From assembly GCF_000711795.1 (NCBI RefSeq), contig NZ_JONH01000001.1:62001-126000 (forward strand): DNA of 64,000 bases. The letters are read 5' to 3'. A program made the position numbers and the translations under genes. Positions 30,492 to 40,335 of the stretch are shown one piece after another. The DNA is from Vibrio pacinii DSM 19139 (lineage in GTDB: Bacteria; Pseudomonadota; Gammaproteobacteria; Enterobacterales; Vibrionaceae). Under the pieces are notes generated by a model. It ran no database searches. It was not told where the DNA came from and saw nothing but the letters and a program-made list of their open reading frames with translations. The stretch's first letter is position 1. Each line of letters opens with the position of its first letter.

Positions 30492-33400
30492 CTAGCAAGC
30501 TTCAATTGCCATTTTAATACGCTTGTCAGAAACGGGATAAGGGGTACCTAGCTGTTGAGCAAAGTAGCTAACGCGCAACTCTTCGAGCATCCAACGTATT
30601 TCTTTAACGTTATCAGGAACTGCCACTCCCTTCGGAATTTTATTAAGTAACTCTTTGTAATCATTAGTGACCGACTCGATTTTTAGCATATGCAAACGGT
30701 CTTTGTTGGGATCAATTGGCAGCTTTTCCATCCGGCGCTCAATCGCTTTCATGTAACGCAAAATGTCCGGCAGGCGCTTCCAGCCACACTCAGTCGCAAA
30801 GCCCTTAAAAATCAGCCCTTCAATCTGCGCTTTGATATCAGACAGTGCAAACGCCATGGTAAAGTCAATTTTACCTTTAAGCTTTTTATTGATGCTGAAC
30901 GCGGTGGTCAAAATCGTTTCAACTTGCTGGGCAATCTCGACGACGGTATCACCCAACTCGGCACGAACGTGCTCTTTCAACTGTTCAAACGCTTCAGGTT
31001 GCCACACTAAGCCGCCTTTTTGTTCGATCAATTTGTCTACGCCACAGGCAATGCAGTCATCAATCAGATCGAGTACTTTGCCATACGGATTAAAGTACAG
31101 ACCCAACTTCGATTTATTCGGTAAATTAGCGTGTAAGTACTTAATCGGCGATGGCACATTGAGCAATACTAAGCGGCGCTGTCCGGCCTTCATGGCTTGC
31201 ACTTGCTCTTGCTCGGTTTCGTAGAGCTTAATCTCAACACTGTCTTTGCTATCAACGATCGCTGGATACGCTTTGACTTCGTAGCCGCCACGTTTCTGCT
31301 GATAGACTTTTGGCAGTTCACCAAAACTCCACGTGTGCAAGCCTTGCTGTTCGATATCATCGTCAGCGACTTTCGACAGTGTCTCTTGCACCTTCTCTTT
31401 GAGACTCTCTTTGAGTTGATGCAAATCGCGATGTTCTTTTAACTTCCGGTTGCGATGGTCGACGGCGCGGAACGTCACTTTCAAGTGATCGGGCACTTGG
31501 TCAAGGTTCCAATCGTCACGCAATACTTCAACACCTGTCATTCGGCGTAACTCTTTTTCTAACGAATCAAGCAATGGTGCTTCCATCGGCGTGACACGTG
31601 CTAAAAAGGCATCGGCATAATTTGGCGCCGGAACAAAATTCTTACGAATCGTTTTCGGCAACGATTTAATCAAGCTGACCACTAACTCATGACGTAAACC
31701 TGGGATCTGCCAGTCAAAGCCAGCAGGTTCAACTTGGTTTAAAATCGGTAAAGGCAGATGAACCGTGACACCATCGTTATCTTCACCTGGCTCAAATTGG
31801 TAACTCAGTTTTAATTTGAGGCCATTTTGATGCCAGAAATTAGGATAATCGAGATCAGTGACATGGCTGGCATCGCCTTTGAACAACATCTCTTTTTCAA
31901 AGTTAAGCAGCTCCGGATTGCCTTGGGATGCTTTCTTCCACCAAGTATCAAAATGGCGTCCAGACACAACTTCGGTGCCCACTCGCTGATCATAGAAATC
32001 AAACAACTCATCATCATCAACCAAGATATCGCGCCGACGAGACTTGTGCTCTAACTCTTCAACCTCTTGCAGCAACTTACGGTTTTGCTTAAAGAAAGCA
32101 TGTTTAGTTTCCCACTCACCTTCAACCAAAGCGCTACGAATAAACAGCTCACGACTGACAACAGGATCGATACTGCCATAGTTGATAAGGCGTTTAGGTA
32201 CGATAGGTACGCCATATAGCATGACTTTCTCATGCGCCATGACCGCCGCGTTTTTTTTCGACCAATGGGGTTCACTGTAACTGCGTTTGATTAAGTGTTT
32301 CGCCAAAGGCTCAACCCATTCAGGTTGGATCTTGGCAATAATGCGCCCCCACAACCTCGATGTTTCCACCAGTTCGGCTGACATGATCCACTTAGGCTGC
32401 TTTTTGAATAACCCCGACGCTGGGAAGATATGGAAACGAGCGTTACGCGCGCCTTGATATTCGTTTTTCTCTTGGTCTTTAACACCAATATGTGAGAGCA
32501 AGCCCACGAGGATCGCGCTATGCACACTTTGATAGTTCGCGGCTTCATCGTTAAGCTTAAAGCCCATTTCACGCATCGCCTGATGAACCTGAAAATACAC
32601 ATCTTGCCACTCACGCACACGCAAGTAGTTTAAGTAGTCTTGTTTACACTGCTTGCGGAACTGGCTGCCCGATAGCGCCTTTTGCTGCTTTTGCAGGTAA
32701 TCCCAGATATTAACGAAGGTGAGAAAATCTGACTCTTCATGGAAGAAACGGCGATGTTTGTCATCCGAAGATTGTTGTTTATCACTTGGACGCTCACGCG
32801 GGTCTTGAATCGACAAGGCCGATGCGATGATCATCAACTCTTTCAAAGCGCCATATTTAGGCGCTTCAAGTACCATACGTGCCAGACGTGGATCAATCGG
32901 CAACTTCGCCAATTGACGGCCAGTTGCCGTGAGACGTTTATTTGGATCGCTGGCTTTATCATTAATCGCGCCAAGCTCTTCAAGCAAGCGCACCCCATCT
33001 TGGACGTTACGCTTATCTGGCGCTTCAACGAATGGAAACGCTTCGATATCACCTAAGCCCAATGCGGTCATTTGTAAGATAACCGAGGCTAAATTGGTAC
33101 GTAGAATTTCAGGATCAGTAAATTCAGGTCGAGAATTGAAATCGTCCTCGGAGTAAAGGCGAATACAGATACCTTCTTCGACACGACCACAACGGCCTTT
33201 CCGCTGATTGGCGCTCGCTTGCGATATTGGCTCAATTGGCAAGCGCTGTACTTTAGTGCGGTAGCTATAGCGGCTAATACGCGCCGTGCCCGGGTCAATC
33301 ACATATTTGATGCCAGGTACGGTGAGAGACGTTTCAGCCACGTTAGTCGCCAATACAATCCGACGTCCAGCATGAGGTTGAAAGATCTTGTTTTGCTCGC

Positions 33401-34421
33401 CAGCCGATAAGCGTGCATAAAGCGGCACGATTTCGGTACTCTTGAGGTTACGTTTCGCCAGTGCGTCTGCGGTGTCGCGGATTTCTCGCTCACCATTCAT
33501 AAAGATCAGGATATCACCCAGACCTTCATCACACAGCTCATCGACCGCTTCAAAAATACCTTCTAATTGGTCACGATCACTATCATCGTCTCCCGCCAAT
33601 GGGCGATAACGAGTGTCTACCGGGTAGGTGCGACCTGAGACTTCGATGATCGGTGCATTTTCGAAATGCTTAGAGAAACGTTCTGGGTCAATCGTTGCTG
33701 AGGTGATGATCACCTTCAAGTCAGGGCGACGCGGCAGTAACTCTTTTAAATAACCGAGGATGAAATCAATGTTCAGACTACGCTCGTGCGCTTCATCAAT
33801 GATGATGGTGTCGTACTGGTTAAGAAAGCGATCATGTTGAATTTCTGCCAGCAAGATACCGTCAGTCATTAACTTAATTTGAGTATTATCTGATATTTGG
33901 TCGTTAAAGCGTACCTTATAACCAACAAACTCACCCAGTGTGCTTTCCATCTCTTCTGCAATGCGACTCGCCACCGAACGCGCCGCGAGTCGACGTGGCT
34001 GAGTATGACCAATTAAGCCATATTTACCACGGCCAAGCTCGACACAAATTTTAGGTAACTGAGTGGTTTTGCCTGACCCAGTTTCACCGGCAACGATCAC
34101 CACCTGATTGTCTGCAATCGCCTTGGCAATATCGTCTTTCTTCTGGCTAACAGGCAAGATGTCAGGGTAGTTGATCGTCGGCACAACGGCGCAGCGCTGC
34201 TCGGCTGCCATCATCGACTTAGCAATATCTAATGCGATCTCGTCAAACACAGCGTTACGTGAGGCTTCTTTTTTTATTCGACTTGCCCCGGAGATGCGTT
34301 TGCTTAAACGAAATCTGTCTTTCAACAAGCACTGGTTGAGTGCTTTGCGTAATGAAGCCGCGTTATTAGCTTGAGCCTGATGCTCTGATGCGGCTGTTTT
34401 TTTTGGCTGTGACGAAGTCAA
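30492..34421 (-). CDS. hrpA: ATP-dependent RNA helicase HrpA
   Basis: DEAH-box helicase of 1309 residues, matching the family's roughly 1300. Motif I GETGSGKT (112-119), motif II DEAH (209-212), SATID (motif III), ATNVAETSLTVPG and QRKGRCGR (motif VI) are all present. Then come the winged-helix and ratchet region, OB-fold and the long HrpA-specific C-terminal domain. E. coli HrpA acts on stalled ribosomes and fimbrial mRNA. Single gene with no coupled neighbour. Confidence 0.96.
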   Translation of the reverse strand: MTSSQPKKTAASEHQAQANNAASLRKALNQCLLKDRFRLSKRISGASRIKKEASRNAVFDEIALDIAKSMMAAEQRCAVVPTINYPDILPVSQKKDDIAKAIADNQVVIVAGETGSGKTTQLPKICVELGRGKYGLIGHTQPRRLAARSVASRIAEEMESTLGEFVGYKVRFNDQISDNTQIKLMTDGILLAEIQHDRFLNQYDTIIIDEAHERSLNIDFILGYLKELLPRRPDLKVIITSATIDPERFSKHFENAPIIEVSGRTYPVDTRYRPLAGDDDSDRDQLEGIFEAVDELCDEGLGDILIFMNGEREIRDTADALAKRNLKSTEIVPLYARLSAGEQNKIFQPHAGRRIVLATNVAETSLTVPGIKYVIDPGTARISRYSYRTKVQRLPIEPISQASANQRKGRCGRVEEGICIRLYSEDDFNSRPEFTDPEILRTNLASVILQMTALGLGDIEAFPFVEAPDKRNVQDGVRLLEELGAINDKASDPNKRLTATGRQLAKLPIDPRLARMVLEAPKYGALKELMIIASALSIQDPRERPSDKQQSSDDKHRRFFHEESDFLTFVNIWDYLQKQQKALSGSQFRKQCKQDYLNYLRVREWQDVYFQVHQAMREMGFKLNDEAANYQSVHSAILVGLLSHIGVKDQEKNEYQGARNARFHIFPASGLFKKQPKWIMSAELVETSRLWGRIIAKIQPEWVEPLAKHLIKRSYSEPHWSKKNAAVMAHEKVMLYGVPIVPKRLINYGSIDPVVSRELFIRSALVEGEWETKHAFFKQNRKLLQEVEELEHKSRRRDILVDDDELFDFYDQRVGTEVVSGRHFDTWWKKASQGNPELLNFEKEMLFKGDASHVTDLDYPNFWHQNGLKLKLSYQFEPGEDNDGVTVHLPLPILNQVEPAGFDWQIPGLRHELVVSLIKSLPKTIRKNFVPAPNYADAFLARVTPMEAPLLDSLEKELRRMTGVEVLRDDWNLDQVPDHLKVTFRAVDHRNRKLKEHRDLHQLKESLKEKVQETLSKVADDDIEQQGLHTWSFGELPKVYQQKRGGYEVKAYPAIVDSKDSVEIKLYETEQEQVQAMKAGQRRLVLLNVPSPIKYLHANLPNKSKLGLYFNPYGKVLDLIDDCIACGVDKLIEQKGGLVWQPEAFEQLKEHVRAELGDTVVEIAQQVETILTTAFSINKKLKGKIDFTMAFALSDIKAQIEGLIFKGFATECGWKRLPDILRYMKAIERRMEKLPIDPNKDRLHMLKIESVTNDYKELLNKIPKGVAVPDNVKEIRWMLEELRVSYFAQQLGTPYPVSDKRIKMAIEAC

Positions 34422-34477
34422 AGCGTTACCTATTCTTTTCTATCGATAAAACTGCGCGGATTGTATCACAGATGATA

Positions 34478-34512
34478 ATAAAAACGCCCACAAACCTATA
34501 CCTGTGGGCGTT
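34478..34512 (-). terminator. Rho-independent terminator of the outer-membrane protein gene
   Basis: Arms aacgcccaca (34483-34492) and tgtgggcgtt (34503-34512), followed on the minus strand by TTTTATTAT. Confidence 0.85.
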
Positions 34513-34529
34513 GCTTCTATGGTGGGCGG

Positions 34530-35837
34530 CTAAAAATCAACCTGGAGATAAAGGGTGTTGTAGTTACTGCCCCCTTTTATCCGCCCATATTGCGAGGCTT
34601 TTTCAAAAATCGCACTGCGATGATGCAACGAGTAACCAATCCAAACATTGTTCAAGTCGTTTGAATTGAACAAATCGCCAACATTAACGTCGACAGAGAA
34701 ATCCAAATAGTTCAGGAGGTTACTGGGATTGTAGCCTTTAGATTTCATCTCTTCGTTTTCAACATAGGTAAAGCTGTCTACGTAAGAAAGCCCTTCTGCA
34801 ACGCCAAACCGCCATTGAGTCGGCCAATCAAAGGTGTAGTACGCTTTAATGGCTGCGACATATTCGGTGACAGAAGACTGCACCTCAGACGACCAGTGAT
34901 GGACAATCCCCGGCGTAAAGTAGATATCAATCGGTACACCAAATAATTCGTCGGTTAATGGGTGCCCATAAAAAAGCGAGGTGAGCTGGTTGTTGTAGGG
35001 ATCCTTCTCACGGTTAAGTTTGATAATTTCACCGATATTAGAAGGGGTTGCCCAACCATGCGCGACACGCCAATAACGTTTATTACTCAACTCTGATTTG
35101 GGCGCTTTGCTCTTGTCGTTAAAAAATCCGAACCCTAGGTAAAATTCACCTTCAAATCTGTCATCGACTACCTGCGATTGGTAGGCATTGCTATCAAGGT
35201 GCGTGACACTGGCCGCGCCAAGCAGATATAAATTCGAGTAGACGTGATAACGGGCTCGGACGCCCGCGTTAACATCAATACCTGCGCCAATGCGCTCGCC
35301 GGTATAATCATTAAACGCATAATACTCACTGTTGAAGTCAGCATCTTTGTACCTCACCGTCGCATGAGGCGTCAGTTGCCAGTCACCCCATTGATAGTTT
35401 GCCGAGGCACTAAGATTGACGTGAAAACGCATATCTTTGTCACTCATTAACTCGGTGTCTAACTGCCAATTCTGACTAAATTGATAACGTAACTGAGCAC
35501 CAAAGTCGAACGTATCGCCTTGATGGGCATTTTGTGCTGACGCAGGAATATCGACAAAACGCATACGCATTAAGGCATTGAACTCGATATTATCGCCTTG
35601 ATATAAATAAGCACCCGCTTGCATCCCATCAATGAACACATGCTCATTGTCAAAAAACATCATAGGAACAAAAGTACTGACGGTTTGATCACCGTTTTCG
35701 GTTTTAAACGGAATTGACGCCATACGATAAATTGCGGCGATACCCCAATCTTGCTCCGCTTGCTGGGCATAAGCAGAGGAACAAACTAAGCCACTGACAG
35801 CTATCGAGAACATCGATAGCGAACGGTTTTTTATCAT
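34530..35837 (-). CDS. Outer-membrane beta-barrel protein, MipA/OmpV-like
   Basis: 435 residues with a signal peptide (cleavage near AYA-QQ, residue 25) and C-terminal ...YLQVDF ending in phenylalanine, the usual outer-membrane insertion signal. Alternating aromatic strands run through the whole chain. FVPMMFFDNEHVFIDGMQAG, RIGAGIDVNAGVRARY and YNNQLTSLFYGHPLTDELF suggest the MipA/OmpV superfamily in a long form, but I am not certain of the family. MipA relatives bind murein hydrolase complexes; others have sensor or porin roles. Confidence 0.65.
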   Translation of the reverse strand: MIKNRSLSMFSIAVSGLVCSSAYAQQAEQDWGIAAIYRMASIPFKTENGDQTVSTFVPMMFFDNEHVFIDGMQAGAYLYQGDNIEFNALMRMRFVDIPASAQNAHQGDTFDFGAQLRYQFSQNWQLDTELMSDKDMRFHVNLSASANYQWGDWQLTPHATVRYKDADFNSEYYAFNDYTGERIGAGIDVNAGVRARYHVYSNLYLLGAASVTHLDSNAYQSQVVDDRFEGEFYLGFGFFNDKSKAPKSELSNKRYWRVAHGWATPSNIGEIIKLNREKDPYNNQLTSLFYGHPLTDELFGVPIDIYFTPGIVHHWSSEVQSSVTEYVAAIKAYYTFDWPTQWRFGVAEGLSYVDSFTYVENEEMKSKGYNPSNLLNYLDFSVDVNVGDLFNSNDLNNVWIGYSLHHRSAIFEKASQYGRIKGGSNYNTLYLQVDF

Positions 35838-35954
35838 TTTCTATCCAAAAGTGACGTAACAACTCAAAAACTGACCAACTAAAGTGCTTAATACTTAGGT
35901 TTCTGCGCTATTGGTCGTTAAAATAGAATCTATGATCCCTCAAATCTAACGATT

Positions 35955-36320
35955 GTGAAAGCATCTGAATTAAAAAAACGACTCGCTCGATTACCAAGCA
36001 ACTGCGATCCGGACATAGTGACCGGAGAAACTTGGCTGCCAGAACGATTACTTGACGCTGAGCTTGATGGTGGTTTGCTTTTTTTGAGTTTCGATACCGC
36101 ACCAGAAGAGACACAAGGTGAAGAGGAAGGACGCGGTTTTGTCGAGCACGAAATCAGCATGATACGTCATCGCTTTTTGCAAATCCTTACCGAAAGCTCT
36201 GATGATAAAACCAAAGCAGATGCGATGCTGGCACTTTTTTTAATGGGCCATGAACTTTCAAGCTCAGAAGTCATCGAAGTTCTTGAAGACCCAAGCCTAC
36301 CCGAGGAACCCACTGAGTAA
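35955..36320 (+). CDS. Small acidic protein of unknown function
   Basis: 121 residues with no TM or signal peptide, and acidic (pI clearly low by composition). The N-terminal half has KRLARLPSNCDPDIVTGETWLPERLLDAELDGGLLFLSFD; the C-terminal half is helical. It starts at GTG 35955 without an obvious ribosome site. Its stop is 3 bp before the phosphatase gene, so they form a unit. I do not recognise the family. Confidence 0.7.
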   Translation: MKASELKKRLARLPSNCDPDIVTGETWLPERLLDAELDGGLLFLSFDTAPEETQGEEEGRGFVEHEISMIRHRFLQILTESSDDKTKADAMLALFLMGHELSSSEVIEVLEDPSLPEEPTE

Positions 36321-36323
36321 CGC

Positions 36324-38225
36324 ATGGATAATAAAAGACCTTTTCTTATTGCTGGCCCCATCTTGCGCAAAACCACTGCCACTGAGCTGGTCTTTTGGTT
36401 AGCCACACGTGAGCCCCTTGATGGTGAATTTACCCTCAGTTTGGCGGCCGACCAAACCGAGTTACACCGTCAGTCTTTAAGCCAGTTCGAAGCGTTTAAA
36501 GTTGGCCAATATTGCTATGTCACCTTAGTGCGTATTGTTGGTGAGTTCCCGCAAGATACTGCGCTCAATTATCAATTTAATACCCAACACGGTCCCTTGG
36601 TTGAGCTATACCCACACTTGCTCTATGGCAATGAGTCACAACTTAGCATTACCATCTCGACCAAAGCCGATTACGTGATGCACGGATCGTGTCGTAACCC
36701 TCATGATCCTAGTGACGATGCTTTGGTGCGCGCCGATGAAAAAGTCGCCCAATATTCTATCGACCAACGCCCTGACTTATTAATGATGAGCGGCGACCAA
36801 ATCTACGCAGATCATGTTGCTGGACCAATGCTCGATGCCATCCATCAAACCATTGAGTTATTAGGGCTCCCGCAAGAGCAATTTCATCAAGCGCCTGTGC
36901 AAAACAGTGACGAGCTTTTTGCGCATCCGGACTGTTATTATCGCCGTGACCATCTCTTACCCCATCATTACGATGACGGCACACTGTTAACCAAGCTGTT
37001 TCCGAAGCGCAACGCGCCTATTTTTACCTCTACCGATGCAGAAAACCATTTGATTACCTTTAGCGAATTTGTCGCTATGTATCTGCTTGTTTGGTCGCCA
37101 ACCTTGTGGTCTTGCATCAATCCAACTCGCTTGCGGGACAATGGCTTCTCTCACGTTGGACAGGTTATGGAGCCGCGCCTTCAACAACGTTGGCACGACG
37201 AACATCAAATCCTTCGAAGCTTTGTTGATGGTCTTAGCCAAGTGCAGCGCCTGTTCGCCCATATCCCGACTTACATGATTTTTGATGATCATGATATTAC
37301 CGACGATTGGAATCTCACCATTGGCTGGGAAACGGCCGCCTATCAAAATCCATTTTCACACCGCATCATTGGTAATGGCTTAATGGCCTATTGGCTTTGT
37401 CAGGGATGGGGGAACGAGCCCGACAACTTCAATCACGAATTTGTTAATTTGGCACGCCAATTTCTCGACACGCCGAGTGTAGACAATCATGACGCCTTTA
37501 TCCGCCATTTATATCGCTTTGAAGCTTGGCACTATACGATTGAGCGTTCGCCGAAAGTCGTGGTACTTGATACTCGAACGCGGCGTTGGCGTTCTGAATC
37601 TAAAATGAATAAACCGTCAGGATTGATGGACTGGGAAGCCATGATAGAGCTGCAGCATGAGCTTTTGCATCTAGACAAAGTGATTATTGTCTCGCCAGCA
37701 CCGATGTTTGGCGTCAAGTTTATTGAGACCTTACAACGGATAGTGACTGCACTCGGTAAACCGTTAATGGTTGATGCAGAAAACTGGATGGCGCACCCTG
37801 GCAGCGCTAATACAATGTTAAGTATTTTTACCCACACCAAAACCCCGACTAATTTTGTTATTTTGTCAGGCGATGTGCACTACTCATTCGCATACGACAT
37901 TAAACTCAGGTTTAGACGCAATAGCCCGACCATCTATCAAGTCACCTGCAGTGGTCTCAAAAGCCAGTTTCCTGAACCTTTGCTCGCGTTGTGTGACCAC
38001 GCAGACCGGTTGCTTTATTCGCCGCGCTCACCATTGAACTGGTTTACCAAACGTAAGCGCCTCAAAGTGAAAAAACGCGATCCAAATACACCTGGGCGTC
38101 GTCGCTTAGTCAATAGCAGTGCCATTGGCGAACTCAAGCTGAATAAACAAGGCAAACCAGAACGTATCGCGATTTTAACTGGTGACGGCAAGCAGTGGGA
38201 GTTTATGCCGATAAAAGAAAAGTAA
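36324..38225 (+). CDS. PhoD-like metallophosphatase
   Basis: 633-residue protein with a PhoD/alkaline phosphatase D-type metal-binding pattern: HGSCRNP, LMMSGDQIYAD, MIFDDHDITDDWN, and late LSGDVHYSF. These supply Asp, His and Asn ligands for a two-metal centre in calcineurin-like phosphoesterases. An N-terminal immunoglobulin-like domain (about 1-110) is typical of the family. There is no signal peptide or Tat motif, unlike classical secreted PhoD, so a cytosolic phosphodiester substrate is likely. Translationally linked to the small acidic protein upstream. Confidence 0.83.
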   Translation: MDNKRPFLIAGPILRKTTATELVFWLATREPLDGEFTLSLAADQTELHRQSLSQFEAFKVGQYCYVTLVRIVGEFPQDTALNYQFNTQHGPLVELYPHLLYGNESQLSITISTKADYVMHGSCRNPHDPSDDALVRADEKVAQYSIDQRPDLLMMSGDQIYADHVAGPMLDAIHQTIELLGLPQEQFHQAPVQNSDELFAHPDCYYRRDHLLPHHYDDGTLLTKLFPKRNAPIFTSTDAENHLITFSEFVAMYLLVWSPTLWSCINPTRLRDNGFSHVGQVMEPRLQQRWHDEHQILRSFVDGLSQVQRLFAHIPTYMIFDDHDITDDWNLTIGWETAAYQNPFSHRIIGNGLMAYWLCQGWGNEPDNFNHEFVNLARQFLDTPSVDNHDAFIRHLYRFEAWHYTIERSPKVVVLDTRTRRWRSESKMNKPSGLMDWEAMIELQHELLHLDKVIIVSPAPMFGVKFIETLQRIVTALGKPLMVDAENWMAHPGSANTMLSIFTHTKTPTNFVILSGDVHYSFAYDIKLRFRRNSPTIYQVTCSGLKSQFPEPLLALCDHADRLLYSPRSPLNWFTKRKRLKVKKRDPNTPGRRRLVNSSAIGELKLNKQGKPERIAILTGDGKQWEFMPIKEK

Positions 38226-38257
38226 GATTTTGGTCAAACGTATTGTGATCCACGACC

Positions 38258-38322
38258 AACGTCACTATCTATAAACAGAGTGGCACTATAAATAACGTCA
38301 CTATCTATAAATAGAGTCGCAC
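38258..38322 (+). repeat. Two 29-bp direct repeats with a decayed third copy
   Basis: Units at 38258-38286 and 38294-38322 differ at two positions and are offset by 36 bp; each begins aacgtcactatctataaa. A weaker third copy (ctagataagtagagtcgtac) follows at about 38323-38342. It lies between the phosphatase and TerB-like genes. Function is unknown. Confidence 0.75.
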
Positions 38323-38397
38323 CTAGATAAGTAGAGTCGTACATCGATAGCTAGAACAGCGCATTTACCTGCACAACCGCACAGAAAGGCATAGACC

Positions 38398-38880
38398 ATG
38401 TTAAATTCGATTACTAAACTGTTTAAACAGTTGCTTGAAGGGGAAGATTTAGGCCAACACAGCGCCGCAGACCCCAATTTAGCGATTGCGTGCTTATTGT
38501 ACGAGGTTGCTGGCGCCGATCATCAGATTGAGCGTGCAGAGAGCGAAGCAAAACATCACCTGCTTGGTAAACTGCTCAATCTCGACCCTAGCCAAACCAA
38601 CGCACTGCTAACTCGCGCTCAACAATGCAGCAAAGATTCGGCGTCTTTGTACGAGTTTACCTCTCAGTTACGCGAACTTAGTCAACAAAACCGCTACTGC
38701 GTGATCCAGGCGATGTGGCAAGTTGCCAATGCCGATGGCACGATCGATCCACTAGAAGAAGCCGTCATTCGTAAGACCGCCGAGTTGCTTTATGTTGATC
38801 ACCGTGACTTTATTCGTGCCAAGCTTTCTGTCACCGAACTTCCGGCCAACGAGCTTCCAACTAGCGATAAAGACCAGTAG
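38398..38880 (+). CDS. TerB/DjlA-like domain protein
   Basis: 160-residue helical protein of the tellurite-resistance TerB superfamily. IACLLYEVAGADHQIERAE and the matching MWQVANADGTIDPLEEAVI are the two internal acidic motifs that carry the family's metal-binding aspartates. Members of this small form are widespread in proteobacteria and usually not linked to tellurite; the function is unknown. AAGG 8 bases before the ATG supports the start. Confidence 0.83.
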   Translation: MLNSITKLFKQLLEGEDLGQHSAADPNLAIACLLYEVAGADHQIERAESEAKHHLLGKLLNLDPSQTNALLTRAQQCSKDSASLYEFTSQLRELSQQNRYCVIQAMWQVANADGTIDPLEEAVIRKTAELLYVDHRDFIRAKLSVTELPANELPTSDKDQ

Positions 38881-39256
38881 GTCACATTGGCAAATCAACC
38901 GAGTCCTCGTACCTTGATTACCTGAGTAACATCACATCGCTATGACAACGCCGCATCAATCCCATCTCGTCGTTCTCACACAGTGAGAGCGACCTGAGCT
39001 CAACCTAATCACCACGTAACGTCACCTTAACTTGCCATCCCCTGTAGCACGCTACTCGATGCCGTCACTTCACATCTTGACCTCATTAAGTCGTGAGGAA
39101 AGCACCATAATTTGATAACAACTCATTAACTTTACAACGTCTTTGCTATAGTCATATTCGAAAAAAATCAAAACGTTTGCGACACAAATTGTCGGTTTAA
39201 TACTCCGAATCGCTCCCAATGAGCGAAACACGCGTGCATAACAACAAGGACGATAT
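38881..39256. other. Intergenic region before the TRAP operon
   Basis: 376 bp with no convincing ORF. It holds the dctP promoter; a TATAGT at about 39153-39158 may be its -10, but no fitting -35 is clear. An inverted repeat CGACA-N5-TGTCG at 39180-39194, about 60 bp before dctP, could bind a regulator. Confidence 0.45.
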
Positions 39257-40258
39257 ATGAAAGCACTACAAACCTCCCTCATTACCCTCGCCATCACTGG
39301 ATTTATGGCTTCGGAAGTCGCCGCTGCAACGGAATGGAATGTTTCTCTGTGGGGAAAACGCCGCGCTTTTACCGAAAACGTAGAAAAGCTCGCAGAGCTA
39401 GTTGAACAGAAAACTAACGGTGAATTTAAACTCAACATTTCTTATGGCGGCCTGTCTAAAGCGCGTGAAAACTTAGACGGCATTTCGTTCGGTGCATTTG
39501 AAATGGCTCAGTTTTGCGCTTTTTATCATGCCGATAAAAACCCGACCATTACGGTCAACGAACTGCCGTTTGCCAAAGAGGTGTCATTAGCTCGCATTAG
39601 TGATATCTACATGAAAGTATTTGAACACCCTGAAGTAAAAAAAGACTTGGCGCGTTGGAATGCGACGCTGCTGATGCCAACACCACTGCCGCAGTACAAC
39701 ATTGTCAGCAAGAGTGACGCACTAAACTCTCTACAAGACTTTGATGGCCTGCGCGTACGTGGGCCAGGCGGAATTATGGGAGTACTGGGTAAGCTCGGCG
39801 CAGTCAAAACTGGGGTACCGTTTTCTGAGGTCCGCCAATCGATGGATTCTGGCGTTATTGATGCCGCCTCGTTTGCTCCCCATGCTCACCTGTCGACGAA
39901 TTCCTACAAAGTGGGCAAATGGGCCACAACTAACCTTAACTTAGGCTCTGCCAACTGCCCAGTGGTGGTTAATACTGAAGCTCTTGAAATGCTCAAGCCC
40001 GCTCATCGCGAAGCACTACTCGGTTCCGTCGATGAAGCGCTCGACTTCTATGTGCAAAACTATGAGCAAAACACCACGGCGAAATACCAAGCAGCTATCC
40101 GCGATCAAGGTTTGACTTTAGTGACCTTCTCTCCTGAGCAGACCGAACAGCTCAACGAATTGGCCCAGTCAGTGCGCCAAGAGTGGATTGATAAATACAA
40201 AGACAAGTTTGACTCTCAAGCTGTGTTTGACCACACCGCGAAACTCTTTGCTGAGTAA
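39257..40258 (+). CDS. dctP: TRAP transporter periplasmic solute-binding protein
   Basis: DctP-type binding protein of 333 residues. The signal peptide ends near VAA-A (residue 23-24). The carboxylate-anchoring arginine lies in FDGLRVRGPGG (R168 or R166). TVNELPFA and SFAPHAHLSTNSYKVGK fit the family. It captures a carboxylate ligand in the periplasm and passes it to DctQM. The ligand cannot be told from sequence; the PHAHL region in place of the usual short loop may mark a subgroup. Confidence 0.9.
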   Translation: MKALQTSLITLAITGFMASEVAAATEWNVSLWGKRRAFTENVEKLAELVEQKTNGEFKLNISYGGLSKARENLDGISFGAFEMAQFCAFYHADKNPTITVNELPFAKEVSLARISDIYMKVFEHPEVKKDLARWNATLLMPTPLPQYNIVSKSDALNSLQDFDGLRVRGPGGIMGVLGKLGAVKTGVPFSEVRQSMDSGVIDAASFAPHAHLSTNSYKVGKWATTNLNLGSANCPVVVNTEALEMLKPAHREALLGSVDEALDFYVQNYEQNTTAKYQAAIRDQGLTLVTFSPEQTEQLNELAQSVRQEWIDKYKDKFDSQAVFDHTAKLFAE

Positions 40259-40335
40259 TTCCCTCACCCGCCAGGTAAGACATTCTGACTTGCCTGGCAC
40301 ACTCTCTATGACAGATTTTTAGATAGGAGACCGCT

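Noticed and set aside
30763..31224. 153-codon plus-strand ORF within hrpA
   Set aside because: Antisense to conserved HrpA C-terminal sequence.
38258..38342. Possible CRISPR array
   Set aside because: Only two good repeat copies with a 7-bp gap, no spacers of normal size and no cas genes.
39070..39438. 122-codon minus-strand ORF over the dctP start
   Set aside because: Covers the dctP signal peptide region on the wrong strand, with no ribosome site or recognisable domain.
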